Source: Bog-793 sp963785415
GTDB lineage: Bacteria > Actinomycetota > Acidimicrobiia > Acidimicrobiales > Bog-793
Direction of reading: 5' to 3'
Assembly: GCA_963785415.1 (NCBI GenBank)
Contig: CAWAVB010000001.1
Location: forward strand, 1,550,001-1,614,000
DNA length: 64,000 bases
Shown in pieces: positions 17,673 to 25,995 of the stretch. The notes beneath the pieces are model-generated. The model was given only the letters and a program-made list of their open reading frames with translations. It made no database searches and had not been told where the DNA came from. Within the stretch, counting starts at the first letter, position 1; each line of letters begins with the position of its first letter. The translations under genes and the position numbers were made by a program.

Positions 17673-17747
17673 GCCCGGGTAGCTCAGTGGTAGAGCAGCG
17701 CACTCGTAATGCGCAGGTCGTGGGTTCGAATCCCACCTCGGGCTCCA
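17673..17747 (+). tRNA. tRNA-Thr (CGT anticodon), CCA encoded
   Basis: The cloverleaf body is 17673-17744, with CCA at 17745-17747. The acceptor pairs GCCCGGG with CTCGGGC (one G-T pair), the anticodon loop CTCGTAA gives CGT, and the T-arm holds GTGGGTTCGAATCCCAC. Confidence 0.95.
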
Positions 17748-17881
17748 AAAGGCCAGCTTATGATCCCTATTCTTCCCGGGGCGATCAGTGTCCTCAGCAG
17801 TTGGCCCAACAATGTCGCCACGATGTCGAGTGAATCTGCAGCAGGCCCCTTCGCGGTGCCACCACGTGCGATCATGACGAG

Positions 17882-18271
17882 GTGGAACAACGCATCAGTC
17901 TCGTGACCCTCGGAGTCAACAACCTGGCGAGCGCTCGCGCGTTCTATGAGGCCCTCGGTTGGGTCGTTGCCGAGCAGCCCGACGACTCGATCTGTTTCTT
18001 CCAAGCGGGAGGAATGATCTTTGGTCTTTGGACCGCGCTCGGCGGACATGGCGCACCTGGCATCGAACTCGCGCACAACGTTCGCTCCCCCGAGGAGGTC
18101 AGTGCGACACTCGCAGACGCGCAACGCGCGGGCGGAACGATTGTCCGTCCGAGTGCGTGGGCGGAATGGGGCGGTACTTCAGGCGCATTTGCCGATCCCG
18201 ACGGATACGTGTGGGAAGTCGCTCACAATCCGGGATGGACCTTGAGCGAGGATGGAACTGTTCACCTATAG
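17882..18271 (+). CDS. VOC-superfamily protein
   Basis: A 129-residue single glyoxalase/dioxygenase-like module: ISLVTLGVNNLASARAFYEALGW at the start, a central GMIFGLW strand, and GAFADPDGYVWEVAHNP at the end, with the Glu of WEVA at the metal position. The HNPGWTL ending is common in one actinobacterial VOC subgroup. GTG start at 17882. First gene of a stretch (17.8-24 kb) whose base composition is more mixed than the surrounding core genes. Substrate unknown. Confidence 0.85.
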   Translation: MEQRISLVTLGVNNLASARAFYEALGWVVAEQPDDSICFFQAGGMIFGLWTALGGHGAPGIELAHNVRSPEEVSATLADAQRAGGTIVRPSAWAEWGGTSGAFADPDGYVWEVAHNPGWTLSEDGTVHL

Positions 18272-18382
18272 CGGTAAGTGCCATCGCTCGTAAGTCTCAA
18301 AGCAGCAAGGCGCTTGCGCCCTTGGCACTAGATGGGTGGCGGGACGTGGTCCCAGGAGAGAGTCGCTTGTGGGCGCGTTTCG

Positions 18383-19216
18383 CTAGCTGTTCGGGCAGTG
18401 AACGACGAACGTGAAGTTCTTGCCCCCCACCATCAACTCGACGCTCGACGTGGGACCCATGTTTAGGTGGCTGGTAATGACAATCGACGACGACCGCTGG
18501 TTGGTGAGCGACCTCATGAGCCAGTCATTGACCGGGTTATGACCGTTCCACCCTGGCACTGCCATGTCGCCATAGCTGATTTCGACGACGCTGGTGCCGA
18601 CCGGTCCCGAGACCACGAAGTGGGCGACGAAGCCCTGGCCGACAGTCGTCCCGGTGACGTGCGGCAGACATAGGAGGTTCCCAGGGCCGGTCGCCTCGAC
18701 GACCGAGGCTGGTGGCTGCGGGAGAACCACGACGGAGAACGACTTTGTCTGCCAGGAGGTCTCGTTCTCTCCGTCACTCTTGTATGAGTTGCGCGCCTCC
18801 AACGTCAGAGTGACCGTGGCCCGAATGCCAACCTGGTTCGCGGTGAAGCGCACGGGGATCGTGAAGGACGTCGAGCATGGCCGCACGCTGTCGGAGAACG
18901 TCACCACCCGCGTTCCGTAACCTGGAGAGTCGCCGGTTCCATTGAAGTTGTAGATGGTGGGGGTGCGCTGCGGCGGGTTCGACCAGGATGACGGCTCTAG
19001 CTGGCAGGTGTTGGCATTCTCGAGCCTGGCGGTCACGGTGGTCACCCCGCCACTGTCCGGCAGCGTGCTCGGCGTGGCCGTGACGGATAGGACTACGACG
19101 TTCTGAGACGTTGAAGCCCCCGCCGGCGACGCAAACCCAGCAGCGAGCATCGCCGAGGTCGCAGCAAACAGCAGCGCAACGGCAGCGAACAGACGAATAA
19201 CAACCAGTTTCGACAT
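18383..19216 (-). CDS. Secreted protein of unknown function
   Basis: 277 residues with a clear signal peptide: MSKLVVIR, a hydrophobic core to about residue 30, and a likely signal-peptidase site near AGAST at 33-36. The mature part is rich in beta-type, Ser/Thr/Val sequence, with a stretch resembling an immunoglobulin-like repeat (VTATPSTLPDSGGVTTVTARLENA) and a later SYGDMAVPGWNGH segment. Five Cys in the mature region could form disulfides. I do not recognise a catalytic domain. GC content is lower than in neighbouring core genes, in keeping with an accessory gene. Confidence 0.72.
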   Translation of the reverse strand: MSKLVVIRLFAAVALLFAATSAMLAAGFASPAGASTSQNVVVLSVTATPSTLPDSGGVTTVTARLENANTCQLEPSSWSNPPQRTPTIYNFNGTGDSPGYGTRVVTFSDSVRPCSTSFTIPVRFTANQVGIRATVTLTLEARNSYKSDGENETSWQTKSFSVVVLPQPPASVVEATGPGNLLCLPHVTGTTVGQGFVAHFVVSGPVGTSVVEISYGDMAVPGWNGHNPVNDWLMRSLTNQRSSSIVITSHLNMGPTSSVELMVGGKNFTFVVHCPNS

Positions 19217-19447
19217 CCTGTCACCTCAAGGTCGGAAACTTCGCTGGACCAGAGTCAATGACCGTTGCGTCCATGCCGCCGCGACGACCGAGGACCTGCC
19301 AAATTCGCTGACACTTTAGGTCAACGGGAGCGGTCGGTAGTGGGCTAGTTAGGGGACTTACATGCTTGACGCACCCGCGATGGGAGCACCATCTTCAAAA
19401 GTCCACGCCTGGAGCGCGCCATTGCTGATCTTCTATACGCTCTGACC

Positions 19448-19774
19448 ATGACGGACGAATTGGACCGGAGGCGGGACCAGGCCGAGTCGGAAGCCAAGCG
19501 CCGTCGGGAGGCCGAAGCCTCGGCAGAAGACGATTCCTACAGGACGGCGGCCAGAATCCGGCAGGAGGTTGGAGCAGCTCTGCCAAGTGATCTTGTACTT
19601 AGATACCGGATCGAGCGTCTCGGCCATCCCACAAGCGGGGCGATTGCCGACGTGAGCTCACTTAGCGAGCACCTGAACACATTGGGTGCCGATCGGTGGG
19701 AACTGGTGGCAATGGTGCCGCGGGGCGACGACACGTTGTTGATCTTCAAGAAGTGGGACCACGATAAGAAATAG
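19448..19774 (+). CDS. Small DUF4177-like protein
   Basis: 108 residues. The first 45 are highly charged and probably helical (RRRDQAESEAKRRREAEAS). The second half, YRIERLGHPT to LLIFKKWDHDKK, has the pattern LNTLGADRWELVAMV seen in DUF4177-type small proteins (a short beta module of unknown role). A TATACG at 19434-19439, just upstream of the ATG, suggests a nearly leaderless transcript. Lower GC than the core genes. Family call is by motif only. Confidence 0.6.
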   Translation: MTDELDRRRDQAESEAKRRREAEASAEDDSYRTAARIRQEVGAALPSDLVLRYRIERLGHPTSGAIADVSSLSEHLNTLGADRWELVAMVPRGDDTLLIFKKWDHDKK

Positions 19775-19803
19775 GTCGCTGGCGCGACAGGTATGTCAGT
19801 CCC

Positions 19804-19932
19804 CTAGTTTGACGACGCCCTTTTCCGGTTCGCCTGCCTTCGCCTGTACAGGATGAACAGAAGGAGCACCAGGAGGATCGACCCTAGGATGTACTGGCGC
19901 GTCACTGCATCTAGAACGGCGCCGGTAATCAT
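19804..19932 (-). CDS. Possible 42-residue single-span membrane protein
   Basis: An open frame with ATG at 19932 and TAG at 19804. Residues 14-29 form a strong hydrophobic helix (YILGSILLVLLLFILY), followed by a basic RRRQANRKR stretch, as in many small bitopic membrane proteins with the C-terminus inside. No clear ribosome site is seen. It sits just downstream of the IS1-type transposase remnant on the same strand. It could be chance, but the helix plus basic flank is suggestive. Confidence 0.35.
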   Translation of the reverse strand: MITGAVLDAVTRQYILGSILLVLLLFILYRRRQANRKRASSN

Positions 19933-20015
19933 TAGGCTACAGAAGAGGTTCAGCCGCTATCTCTGGCTTAAGTGCCTACGCATCCACGGAGTCCGTGTCT
20001 GGCCATTCATGAGAG

Positions 20016-20686
20016 CTAGTCAAGCAGCCCGGCAAGCTGGGTAAGGGACCACTTGTAGGTGGCGACACCAAAGGCCCTCGCGGGCGTGCGCTGGGTGTAG
20101 ATGCCATCTGCGTTCTTGATCCGTAGACCCTCATGGTTCGGCAGAAGTTACAGTAAGAAAGATGCAGGCTTACCGTGTAGGCGTGGTTCTCAACCTTCTT
20201 GGAGAACGTGTTGGTCAACCGTGTGAGCCGGCGTATCCCCGTCTGCATAGTGAGGTTCTGTCGCTCGACGTAGCTAGTCGAGATGTGGCGGGGATCGGGG
20301 TGACCGACCATGATCCGGATGTCAGTCCCGGTGTCCGCACCAGGGCTGCAGTGCTGTTCAGGATTCTCCGAACCGAGTACGCCGTAAATTTCGATGAGCT
20401 GGGTGAAGTGGACGCTGTTGGGCCACAACGCGTCGGCAACGGTCGCGTAGTGCGATAGGTCATCCGTCGTGAGCTAGATGCGGTTGTTCCAGAGCCGTGA
20501 CTTGAGGTCCGCAAAGAACGTGTAGCAGTCGGCCAGCGTGTGCTCACCGACGAGCCATGACGGAATGAGCTTCGTGTCCGCGTCGATTGCGGTCCACGTC
20601 CACACGTCGCGGTAACCGAACGTGTCCTGATACTCGTCCGGTACGTTCTCTTGCTTGCTGTAGCAGCAGGCCCAACAAACCCCAGT
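20016..20686 (-). pseudogene. Decayed IS1-family transposase
   Basis: The frame reads YSKQENVP, DVWTWTAIDADTKLIPSWLVG, then after an in-frame TAG at 20474-20476 (where family members have Gln in RxQLTTDG) continues LTTDDLSHYATVADALWP, HISTSYVERQNLTMQTG and RLTRLTNTFSKKVENHA. These are the IS1-type DDE transposase core motifs. A second lesion, a one-base loss near 20128, shifts the last 40 codons into another frame ending at 20016 (KWSLTQLAGLLD). The N-terminal zinc/HTH region is missing or unrecognisable upstream of 20686. The element is dead. Confidence 0.85.
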
Positions 20687-20977
20687 GCTGACACCGCCGG
20701 CGGGGGCACGGCGGAGGTCTCTGGTGGGACCGGAGGGCGGGTCGCGGCCACGATCTGGCGGAGTTCGCAGAACGTGACCTGAGGACGGTTGTCGCCGGGC
20801 GGACACGACGGCTGCCTTTCTTTCCGGTGAACCCGCAAACCGTGTCGTGTCGCGAATCATCTGGCAGAATTCGCCGGCGGGCGTCACCGTCGGAGGCGGA
20901 CCCGACGGGCGCGTCCGGACCCTGGACAGCCGAATGACGTCATGCCCGCCATTCCGGCGGGAGACCGGGAGGATTGC

Positions 20978-22459
20978 GTGGCCACCACGGACGCTGCGGT
21001 GCCGAGCACGCCGCAATCGATCGAGCCGTTCCATATCGAGCGGCACGGGATCGATTTCATCCCCGAGAAGGAAAGATGGGCCAAGCCGCACGACCTGTTC
21101 GGGCTGTGGGCTGGTGCCAGCTTGCAGGTCGAGTACTTCATCTACGGCGCCATCTTGATGACGTTCGGGTTCACGTTCGCGCAGGCGGTGAGCATCATCG
21201 TCATAGGCAACATCTCGTATTTCCTGCTCGGCATCTGCAGCCTGCAGGGCCCGGACGCCGGCACCACGGTGTTCGGGATCAACCGCGCCGCCTACGGCCC
21301 CAACGGGTCACGGGCGATCGCGACCCTCAACTGGCTCACGATGGTCGGTTTTGAGATCGAGGGCCTCATCCTGATCGTCGGCGCGGCGCTCGTACTCACG
21401 ATGAAGGCGGGATTCGGCGTCGGGGACCCGGCCAAGGCCATCTACATCCTGCTCGCGGTGGCGATCCAGTTCGTGCTGCCCTTCCTCGGGCACGCGACGA
21501 TCGTGAAGGTCCTGCGTGGGCTCATCTTCCCGTTCGCCTTCGTGTTCGCGATGTTCCTCGGACTGAGCGTGAGGCACGCCCAGCTCCACCTCGGTCAGCA
21601 GGGAGCCGGCTGGTCGATGTACATGGTCGGACTGGCGTTCACCATCGTCCTCAGTGGGCTCGGATGGGCGGAGTGCGGCAACGACTACACGCGCTACCTG
21701 CCGAGGAACGCCAGCAAGAAAGCCATCGTGGGTTGGGTGTTCGCCGGGACGGCGATTCCGGAGATCCTGGTGATGACGCTCGGTGCGGTCGTCGGGACCT
21801 TCATCATGGGCGTTGGCAGCTCGCAGGCGAGCGCCTTCGTGCCCTTCATGTACCAGAGCAGCATCCCCGCCTGGTTCGTCGTCGCATTCCTCATCTTCGC
21901 GATCGTGCAGCTCTTCGCGATCAACAGCCTCGACCTGTACTCCTCCGGGGTGACGTTGCAGGCGATGGGACTGCGCGTGAAGCGCTACCAGGCTGTCGCC
22001 ATCGACTCGGTGCTCTGTCTGGGCGTCACGTACTGGGCGGTGTTCGACTCGACGTTCACGCATTTCCTGACCGACTTCGTCGACCTCGTGATCATCTGGA
22101 TCGCGCCCTGGATGGCGATCTACCTCGTCGACTGGGCCCTCCGGCGCTTCCGCTACGTCGCGGCCGAGCTCCAGCGCACCGGTCGCGACGGCCTGTACTG
22201 GCGGCGGGGTGGCGTCTACTGGCCGGCGATCATCGCTCAGGTGCTCGGCATGATGGCCGCGATGTCGGCTCTGTCCACTTCGTTCAGCGTCCCGGACTGG
22301 GCTCACCCCGTAACGGTGCACACCGGCGGTGCCGACTTCAGCATCTTCCTCGGCGTGGCCGTGGCGGGACTCGTCTACTTCCTGCTCGGTAAAAAGGGCG
22401 TGCGCAGCCAGGCCGACGCGCAGGACCGGCTGCTCGCGAACAGCGCTCCTCCCGGCTGA
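20978..22459 (+). CDS. NCS1-family purine/cytosine permease-like transporter
   Basis: A 493-residue polytopic transporter of the nucleobase:cation symporter-1 family, with about 12 hydrophobic helices. Family marks include an N-terminal ERWAKPHDLFGLWAGASLQ before helix 1, GTTVFGINRAAYGPNG after helix 2, WAECGNDYTRYLP in the middle, and SLDLYSSGVTLQAMG in helix 8-9. Substrate (cytosine, purine, allantoin or a related compound) cannot be assigned. The GTG at 20978 is chosen for the GGGAGGA ribosome site 4-5 bases upstream; the ORF extends 12 codons further. Stands alone next to a dead transposase. Confidence 0.87.
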   Translation: MATTDAAVPSTPQSIEPFHIERHGIDFIPEKERWAKPHDLFGLWAGASLQVEYFIYGAILMTFGFTFAQAVSIIVIGNISYFLLGICSLQGPDAGTTVFGINRAAYGPNGSRAIATLNWLTMVGFEIEGLILIVGAALVLTMKAGFGVGDPAKAIYILLAVAIQFVLPFLGHATIVKVLRGLIFPFAFVFAMFLGLSVRHAQLHLGQQGAGWSMYMVGLAFTIVLSGLGWAECGNDYTRYLPRNASKKAIVGWVFAGTAIPEILVMTLGAVVGTFIMGVGSSQASAFVPFMYQSSIPAWFVVAFLIFAIVQLFAINSLDLYSSGVTLQAMGLRVKRYQAVAIDSVLCLGVTYWAVFDSTFTHFLTDFVDLVIIWIAPWMAIYLVDWALRRFRYVAAELQRTGRDGLYWRRGGVYWPAIIAQVLGMMAAMSALSTSFSVPDWAHPVTVHTGGADFSIFLGVAVAGLVYFLLGKKGVRSQADAQDRLLANSAPPG

Positions 22460-22712
22460 GAGCCGCCGCTCGGCCCGGTCGCGGAATAGCGGGTGACGCC
22501 TTCGTGTCGCGCGCCGGCGCGGGTGGGCGAGGGCGTGCGAAGCGTCGGGACGCGGGTGTGACCGCAGTGACAGGTCACTCGCGCCGTCGTAGCTTGGCGG
22601 CGTGCCACCGCCCGGGTCTCAGCACCACAACGTCGTCCCGTCGGGTCTGCCGACGGGAACCGGTCGCGACGCGCGCCCGCGCCGACAGCGTGAGGGTGGC
22701 GGTCGCCGACCC

Positions 22713-23201
22713 ATGAGAAGGCTGCGGCTGGCGATGGCGGTCGCCTCGGTCGGGTTCGGCGCGGGCGCCACCGCGATGACCGGCGTGGCCCTTGGTCCGG
22801 TCTCCTCCGCGTCCGCGGTACGGCCCCGGCCGGGACCCGCCGCGGTGTCGCGCGTTCCGGTCCGGTCGCCCGGGTCCGCCACGGCCGACGTTGGGCTCCG
22901 GATCAGCCTGAAGGTCTCCCCGGAGCATGTCGCGCGCGGCTCCACCGTCAGGTTCGACCTGCGTCTTTCCGCCCAGCATGCGGTCGGTGCCCTCGGTTAC
23001 CGCCTGTTTTTTGGTGACGGAACGAGCCGGGCGAACGCGATCCCGCTGTACTGCCGGGCGGGTCCGGGCGTCCCGGCATCTGCGGGCTGGTCGTTTGGCC
23101 ATCGTTACGCGAAAGCTGGCACCTACCACGTCGTCGTGACGGGGCTCGTGAACTGCACGTCGTCTCACGCCGTCGCGAAGGCCACGGTCGTCGTCTCCTG
23201 A
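22713..23201 (+). CDS. Secreted protein with PKD-like domain
   Basis: 162 residues. The N-terminus MRRLRLAMAVASVGFGAG onward, up to VSSASA (about 35), is a signal peptide. The mature part carries a PKD-like beta domain: YRLFFGDGT followed by HRYAKAGTYHVVVTG, the typical pattern of extracellular adhesion or spacer domains. Two Cys at YCRAG and NCTSS may form a disulfide. Start set at ATG 22713. No enzyme domain. Unknown role at the cell surface or outside. Confidence 0.7.
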   Translation: MRRLRLAMAVASVGFGAGATAMTGVALGPVSSASAVRPRPGPAAVSRVPVRSPGSATADVGLRISLKVSPEHVARGSTVRFDLRLSAQHAVGALGYRLFFGDGTSRANAIPLYCRAGPGVPASAGWSFGHRYAKAGTYHVVVTGLVNCTSSHAVAKATVVVS

Positions 23202-23331
23202 GGACGGAGCCCCGGTCGGCCCTCCGTTTGCCGGCCGAGATGGCTGGAGGGGCTGGCCGGCCGCCCTGATTACGCTCCGCCGTCTCGCTACATTTCGCGC
23301 CAAGGCGCCAAGAAGGCGCGAGGAGGAGTCG

Positions 23332-23931
23332 ATGCACGCGCGTTCGGTCGCCCTGGCGGTCGTCTCGGTCGCGGTCGGGGTGGTGTCCGCTGTCGGAGCG
23401 GGGACTGCTCTCGCTGCCCCACGCGCCGGTTCGGACAAGCCGCCTCGGGTCATCGACTGTGTCGGCCCGGCGGTGCGCGAGCCGTCGAGCTTCATCATCA
23501 CCTGCGCGGACGACAACTCGCGCCTCGTGAGACTGGACTGGCAGTCGTGGACGGCGACGCACGCCATGGCGGAGGGCACGTACTCGCTGAACGACTGCAC
23601 GCCCTACTGCGCCGCCGGGAAGTTCCACAACTATCCCGCCGCGGTGACGCTGTGGGACCCGAAACACACGAAACACGGGACGCTCTTCAGCCGTCTCGCG
23701 GTCGCCTACAAGAAGGGGCAGAGGATCTACTCGTTCGAGATCCAACTGCCGCTCAGCCCGCTGGAGCGCGCGGCTACGGCCGCGGGCAGCCGAGAATACC
23801 CGGCCACCGGCCGATTTGATCGCCGGGATCCGATGACCGAAGACGGGGCTGGATGGGGCGCAGTTGACGTCGGTCCGCGCCGAGACGTCGGTCCGGGTCG
23901 CCACTACGTTCGCGTGGTCGCACCCAAGTAG
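23332..23931 (+). CDS. Secreted cysteine-containing protein of unknown function
   Basis: 199 residues with a signal peptide ending near ALAAPRAG (about 30). The mature part has four Cys (residues 43, 59, 87 and 91: IDCVG, ITCADDN, NDCTPYCAAGKFHNYP) in a pattern I have seen in actinobacterial small secreted proteins without known function. Preceded by a GCGAGGAGGAG ribosome site. Lies 9 bases upstream of the sigma factor gene, but functional linkage is not evident. Confidence 0.72.
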   Translation: MHARSVALAVVSVAVGVVSAVGAGTALAAPRAGSDKPPRVIDCVGPAVREPSSFIITCADDNSRLVRLDWQSWTATHAMAEGTYSLNDCTPYCAAGKFHNYPAAVTLWDPKHTKHGTLFSRLAVAYKKGQRIYSFEIQLPLSPLERAATAAGSREYPATGRFDRRDPMTEDGAGWGAVDVGPRRDVGPGRHYVRVVAPK

Positions 23932-23940
23932 TCTCGGTCC

Positions 23941-24513
23941 GTGGCCGACCAGGAGCGTTTCGTCGATGACGCCCTGGCGTTCATGCCGTCGCTCTACACC
24001 GCGGCAATGCGCATGACCCGCAACCCCTCTGACGCCGAGGACCTCGTCCAGGAGACCTACCTGAAGGCCTATCGCGCCTATGGCGGATTCGAGGAGGGGA
24101 CGAACCTCAAGGCCTGGCTCTACCGGATCCTCACGAACACGTTCATCAACTCCTATCGGGCGAAGAAGCGGCGTCCCGAGGAAGCCGACGTCGAGGACGT
24201 CGAGGACCTCTACCTCTACCATCGGCTCGTCGGGGTCGGCGGATCGGAGCTCGGCCGTTCCGCCGAGGACGAGGTCCTCTCCCACTTCACGGACGAGGCG
24301 GTGAAGACGGCGATCGAGTCGCTGCCCGCGTCGTTCCGGATGACCGTGCTCCTCGCCGACGTCGAGGGGTTTTCCTACAAAGAGATCGCCGAGATCATGG
24401 AGGTGCCGGTCGGGACGGTGATGAGCCGGCTCCACCGGGGAAGGGGAGCGCTCCAGAAGGCGTTGCACGACTATGCGCTGGAACGCGGCATCGTCGAGGC
24501 CCAGCCGCTATGA
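23941..24513 (+). CDS. sigH: ECF sigma factor of the SigH/SigR group
   Basis: Group-4 sigma factor that in this family drives the response to disulfide (thiol-oxidative) stress. 190 residues: region 2 with DAEDLVQETYLKAYRAY and NLKAWLYRILTNTFINSYR, region 4 with FSYKEIAEIMEVPVGTVMSRLHRGR. The long linker EEADVEDVEDLYLYHRL is typical of the SigH/SigR type. GTG start. The gene 76 bases downstream encodes a zinc-type anti-sigma factor, so the pair is expected to act like SigR-RsrA, released when the anti-sigma Cys residues are oxidised; that regulation is inferred from the family. Confidence 0.92.
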   Translation: MADQERFVDDALAFMPSLYTAAMRMTRNPSDAEDLVQETYLKAYRAYGGFEEGTNLKAWLYRILTNTFINSYRAKKRRPEEADVEDVEDLYLYHRLVGVGGSELGRSAEDEVLSHFTDEAVKTAIESLPASFRMTVLLADVEGFSYKEIAEIMEVPVGTVMSRLHRGRGALQKALHDYALERGIVEAQPL

Positions 24514-24589
24514 CAGTGAATGTGAGAATTGTTCCCGTGTCCTGGACGTTGACCCCGGCACCGGAGCCGAACGTGGAGGTCGACCGTCG

Positions 24590-24877
24590 ATGACCGAACA
24601 AGGACGTACGGGTCCCCCGAGCGGGGAGTGGGGCGAGATCGACTGCGCAGAGAGCATCCACAGCCTCTACGGCTACCTCGACGGCGAGCTGACCGACGAG
24701 CGCCGGCGCGAGCTCGAGGCGCACCTCGACTACTGCGCGCCCTGCGTCGAGAAGTACGAGTTCGAGGCCGAGCTCCGGCGGGTCATCGCCGACCGGTGCA
24801 AGGACCGCGTGCCTGACGAGCTGCGTGATCGCGTCGCCAAGGCCATCGACCACGAGCGGCTGAAGAGCAAGAGCTAG
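24590..24877 (+). CDS. rsrA: Zinc-binding anti-sigma factor, RsrA-like
   Basis: 95 residues with the zinc anti-sigma (ZAS) signature: an early Cys (EIDCAESIHSLYGYLDGEL), then HLDYCAPCVEKY, i.e. His-x3-Cys-x2-Cys. In RsrA proteins these ligands hold zinc and form a disulfide on oxidation, releasing the sigma factor. ATG at 24590 with GTGGAGG upstream. Placed directly after its cognate sigma gene. The N-terminal 15 residues are longer than needed for the domain. Confidence 0.92.
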   Translation: MTEQGRTGPPSGEWGEIDCAESIHSLYGYLDGELTDERRRELEAHLDYCAPCVEKYEFEAELRRVIADRCKDRVPDELRDRVAKAIDHERLKSKS

Positions 24878-24891
24878 GGCGTCCTCGCCCC

Positions 24892-25986
24892 ATGGGCACG
24901 ACGGACGACAGCGGCCCGGAACTTGCGGCGTGGGACGTCGCGCTGCGGATCGGACGGGAGACCTCCCGCTTCGCCAAGCCGCTCGACGCGCGGACCCGCC
25001 GGCGGCTCGACACGGATTTCGACGAGGCGACGGCGCGGGCCGAGGAGCTCGTCGAGGCGACGACCGGGCTGCACTCGACCGCCGGTCGGGCCCGGGGGCT
25101 CGTTGTCGACCGGGCCGGTTGGGTCGAGGCGAACATCGGATCGCTGCGCCGGCTCCTCGCGCCGGCGGCTCGCGCCCTCGGCAAGGGGGGCGCCGGTGGC
25201 CGGACGGTCCTCTCGCCGGCGGCGAGGGTGGCGGCGGGCGTCGAATTTGGGGTGCTGCTCACCTGGATGTCGGCCAAGGTCCTCGGCCAGTACGACCTCA
25301 TGCCGCTCGACGGGGACGAGTCCGGGGGATTCGTCTACTACGTCGGGCCGAACATCGTCGCGCTGGAGCGCCACCACGGGTTCCCGCCGCGCGAGTTCCG
25401 GCTCTGGATCGCCCTCCACGAGGTGACGCACCGGATGCAGTTCACCGGGGTGCCCTGGATGCGCGAGTACTTCCTGGGGCTCGTCGAGCGCGGCACGTCC
25501 GTCGGTGTCCCCGATGTGAAGGCGGTCCTCGAGAGCCTGCGCCGCGCCGCGGCCGATCTCTGGGAAGGTCGTGACCCACTCGCCGAGGGTGGTCTCGTCG
25601 GGCTGCTCGCCTCCTCGGAGCAGCTCGCCACGTTGCGGGAGGCCCAGGCGCTGATGAGCCTGCTCGAAGGCCACGGCGAGTACGTGATGTCCCGGGCCGG
25701 GAGCGGCGAGGTGGCCGGCGCGCAGCGGTTCGCCGCCGTCCTCGGGGCGCGCCGGCAGAGCGCGAAGGGCGTGGCGAAGTTCGTTCAGCGGGCGCTCGGG
25801 CTCGAGGCCAAGCTCCGCCAGTACTCGGCGGGAAGGCGGTTCATCGAGGCCGTCGAGGCCGGCGGCGGCGACGCGCTCTTCTCGCGGGTGTGGGAATCGC
25901 CGGAGATGTTGCCGACCCTCGACGAGATCGGCGCTCCCGAGCATTGGATCGCCCGGGCGGGCGGCGTCGTCGCCCCGGGCACCTGA
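24892..25986 (+). CDS. Zinc-dependent metalloprotease-like protein (DUF2342/zincin_2 family)
   Basis: 364 residues. A zincin signature HEVTH is at 176-180 (H176, E177, H180), with a downstream Glu-rich helix (LEGHGEYVMS) as a possible third-ligand region. The family is known in Actinobacteria, sits next to tilS and hpt in mycobacteria, and has been described as associated with coenzyme F420 biosynthesis, though no reaction is established. ATG start 14 bases after the anti-sigma gene; GTG-started tilS follows by 9 bases. Function is therefore open: probably a cytosolic or membrane-associated peptidase fold. Confidence 0.85.
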   Translation: MGTTDDSGPELAAWDVALRIGRETSRFAKPLDARTRRRLDTDFDEATARAEELVEATTGLHSTAGRARGLVVDRAGWVEANIGSLRRLLAPAARALGKGGAGGRTVLSPAARVAAGVEFGVLLTWMSAKVLGQYDLMPLDGDESGGFVYYVGPNIVALERHHGFPPREFRLWIALHEVTHRMQFTGVPWMREYFLGLVERGTSVGVPDVKAVLESLRRAAADLWEGRDPLAEGGLVGLLASSEQLATLREAQALMSLLEGHGEYVMSRAGSGEVAGAQRFAAVLGARRQSAKGVAKFVQRALGLEAKLRQYSAGRRFIEAVEAGGGDALFSRVWESPEMLPTLDEIGAPEHWIARAGGVVAPGT

Positions 25987-25995
25987 GGGGGGGAC

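Noticed and set aside
20474..20476. Amber recoding as the reason for the in-frame TAG codons
   Set aside because: TAG is used as the normal stop of several genes here (pstA, gtrA family, lnt, lysS), and no suppressor tRNA is visible. Decay is the simpler reading.
17673..24000. Integrative island at tRNA-Thr (CGT)
   Set aside because: No integrase gene and no second copy of the tRNA 3' end were found downstream, so tRNA-site integration is not supported.
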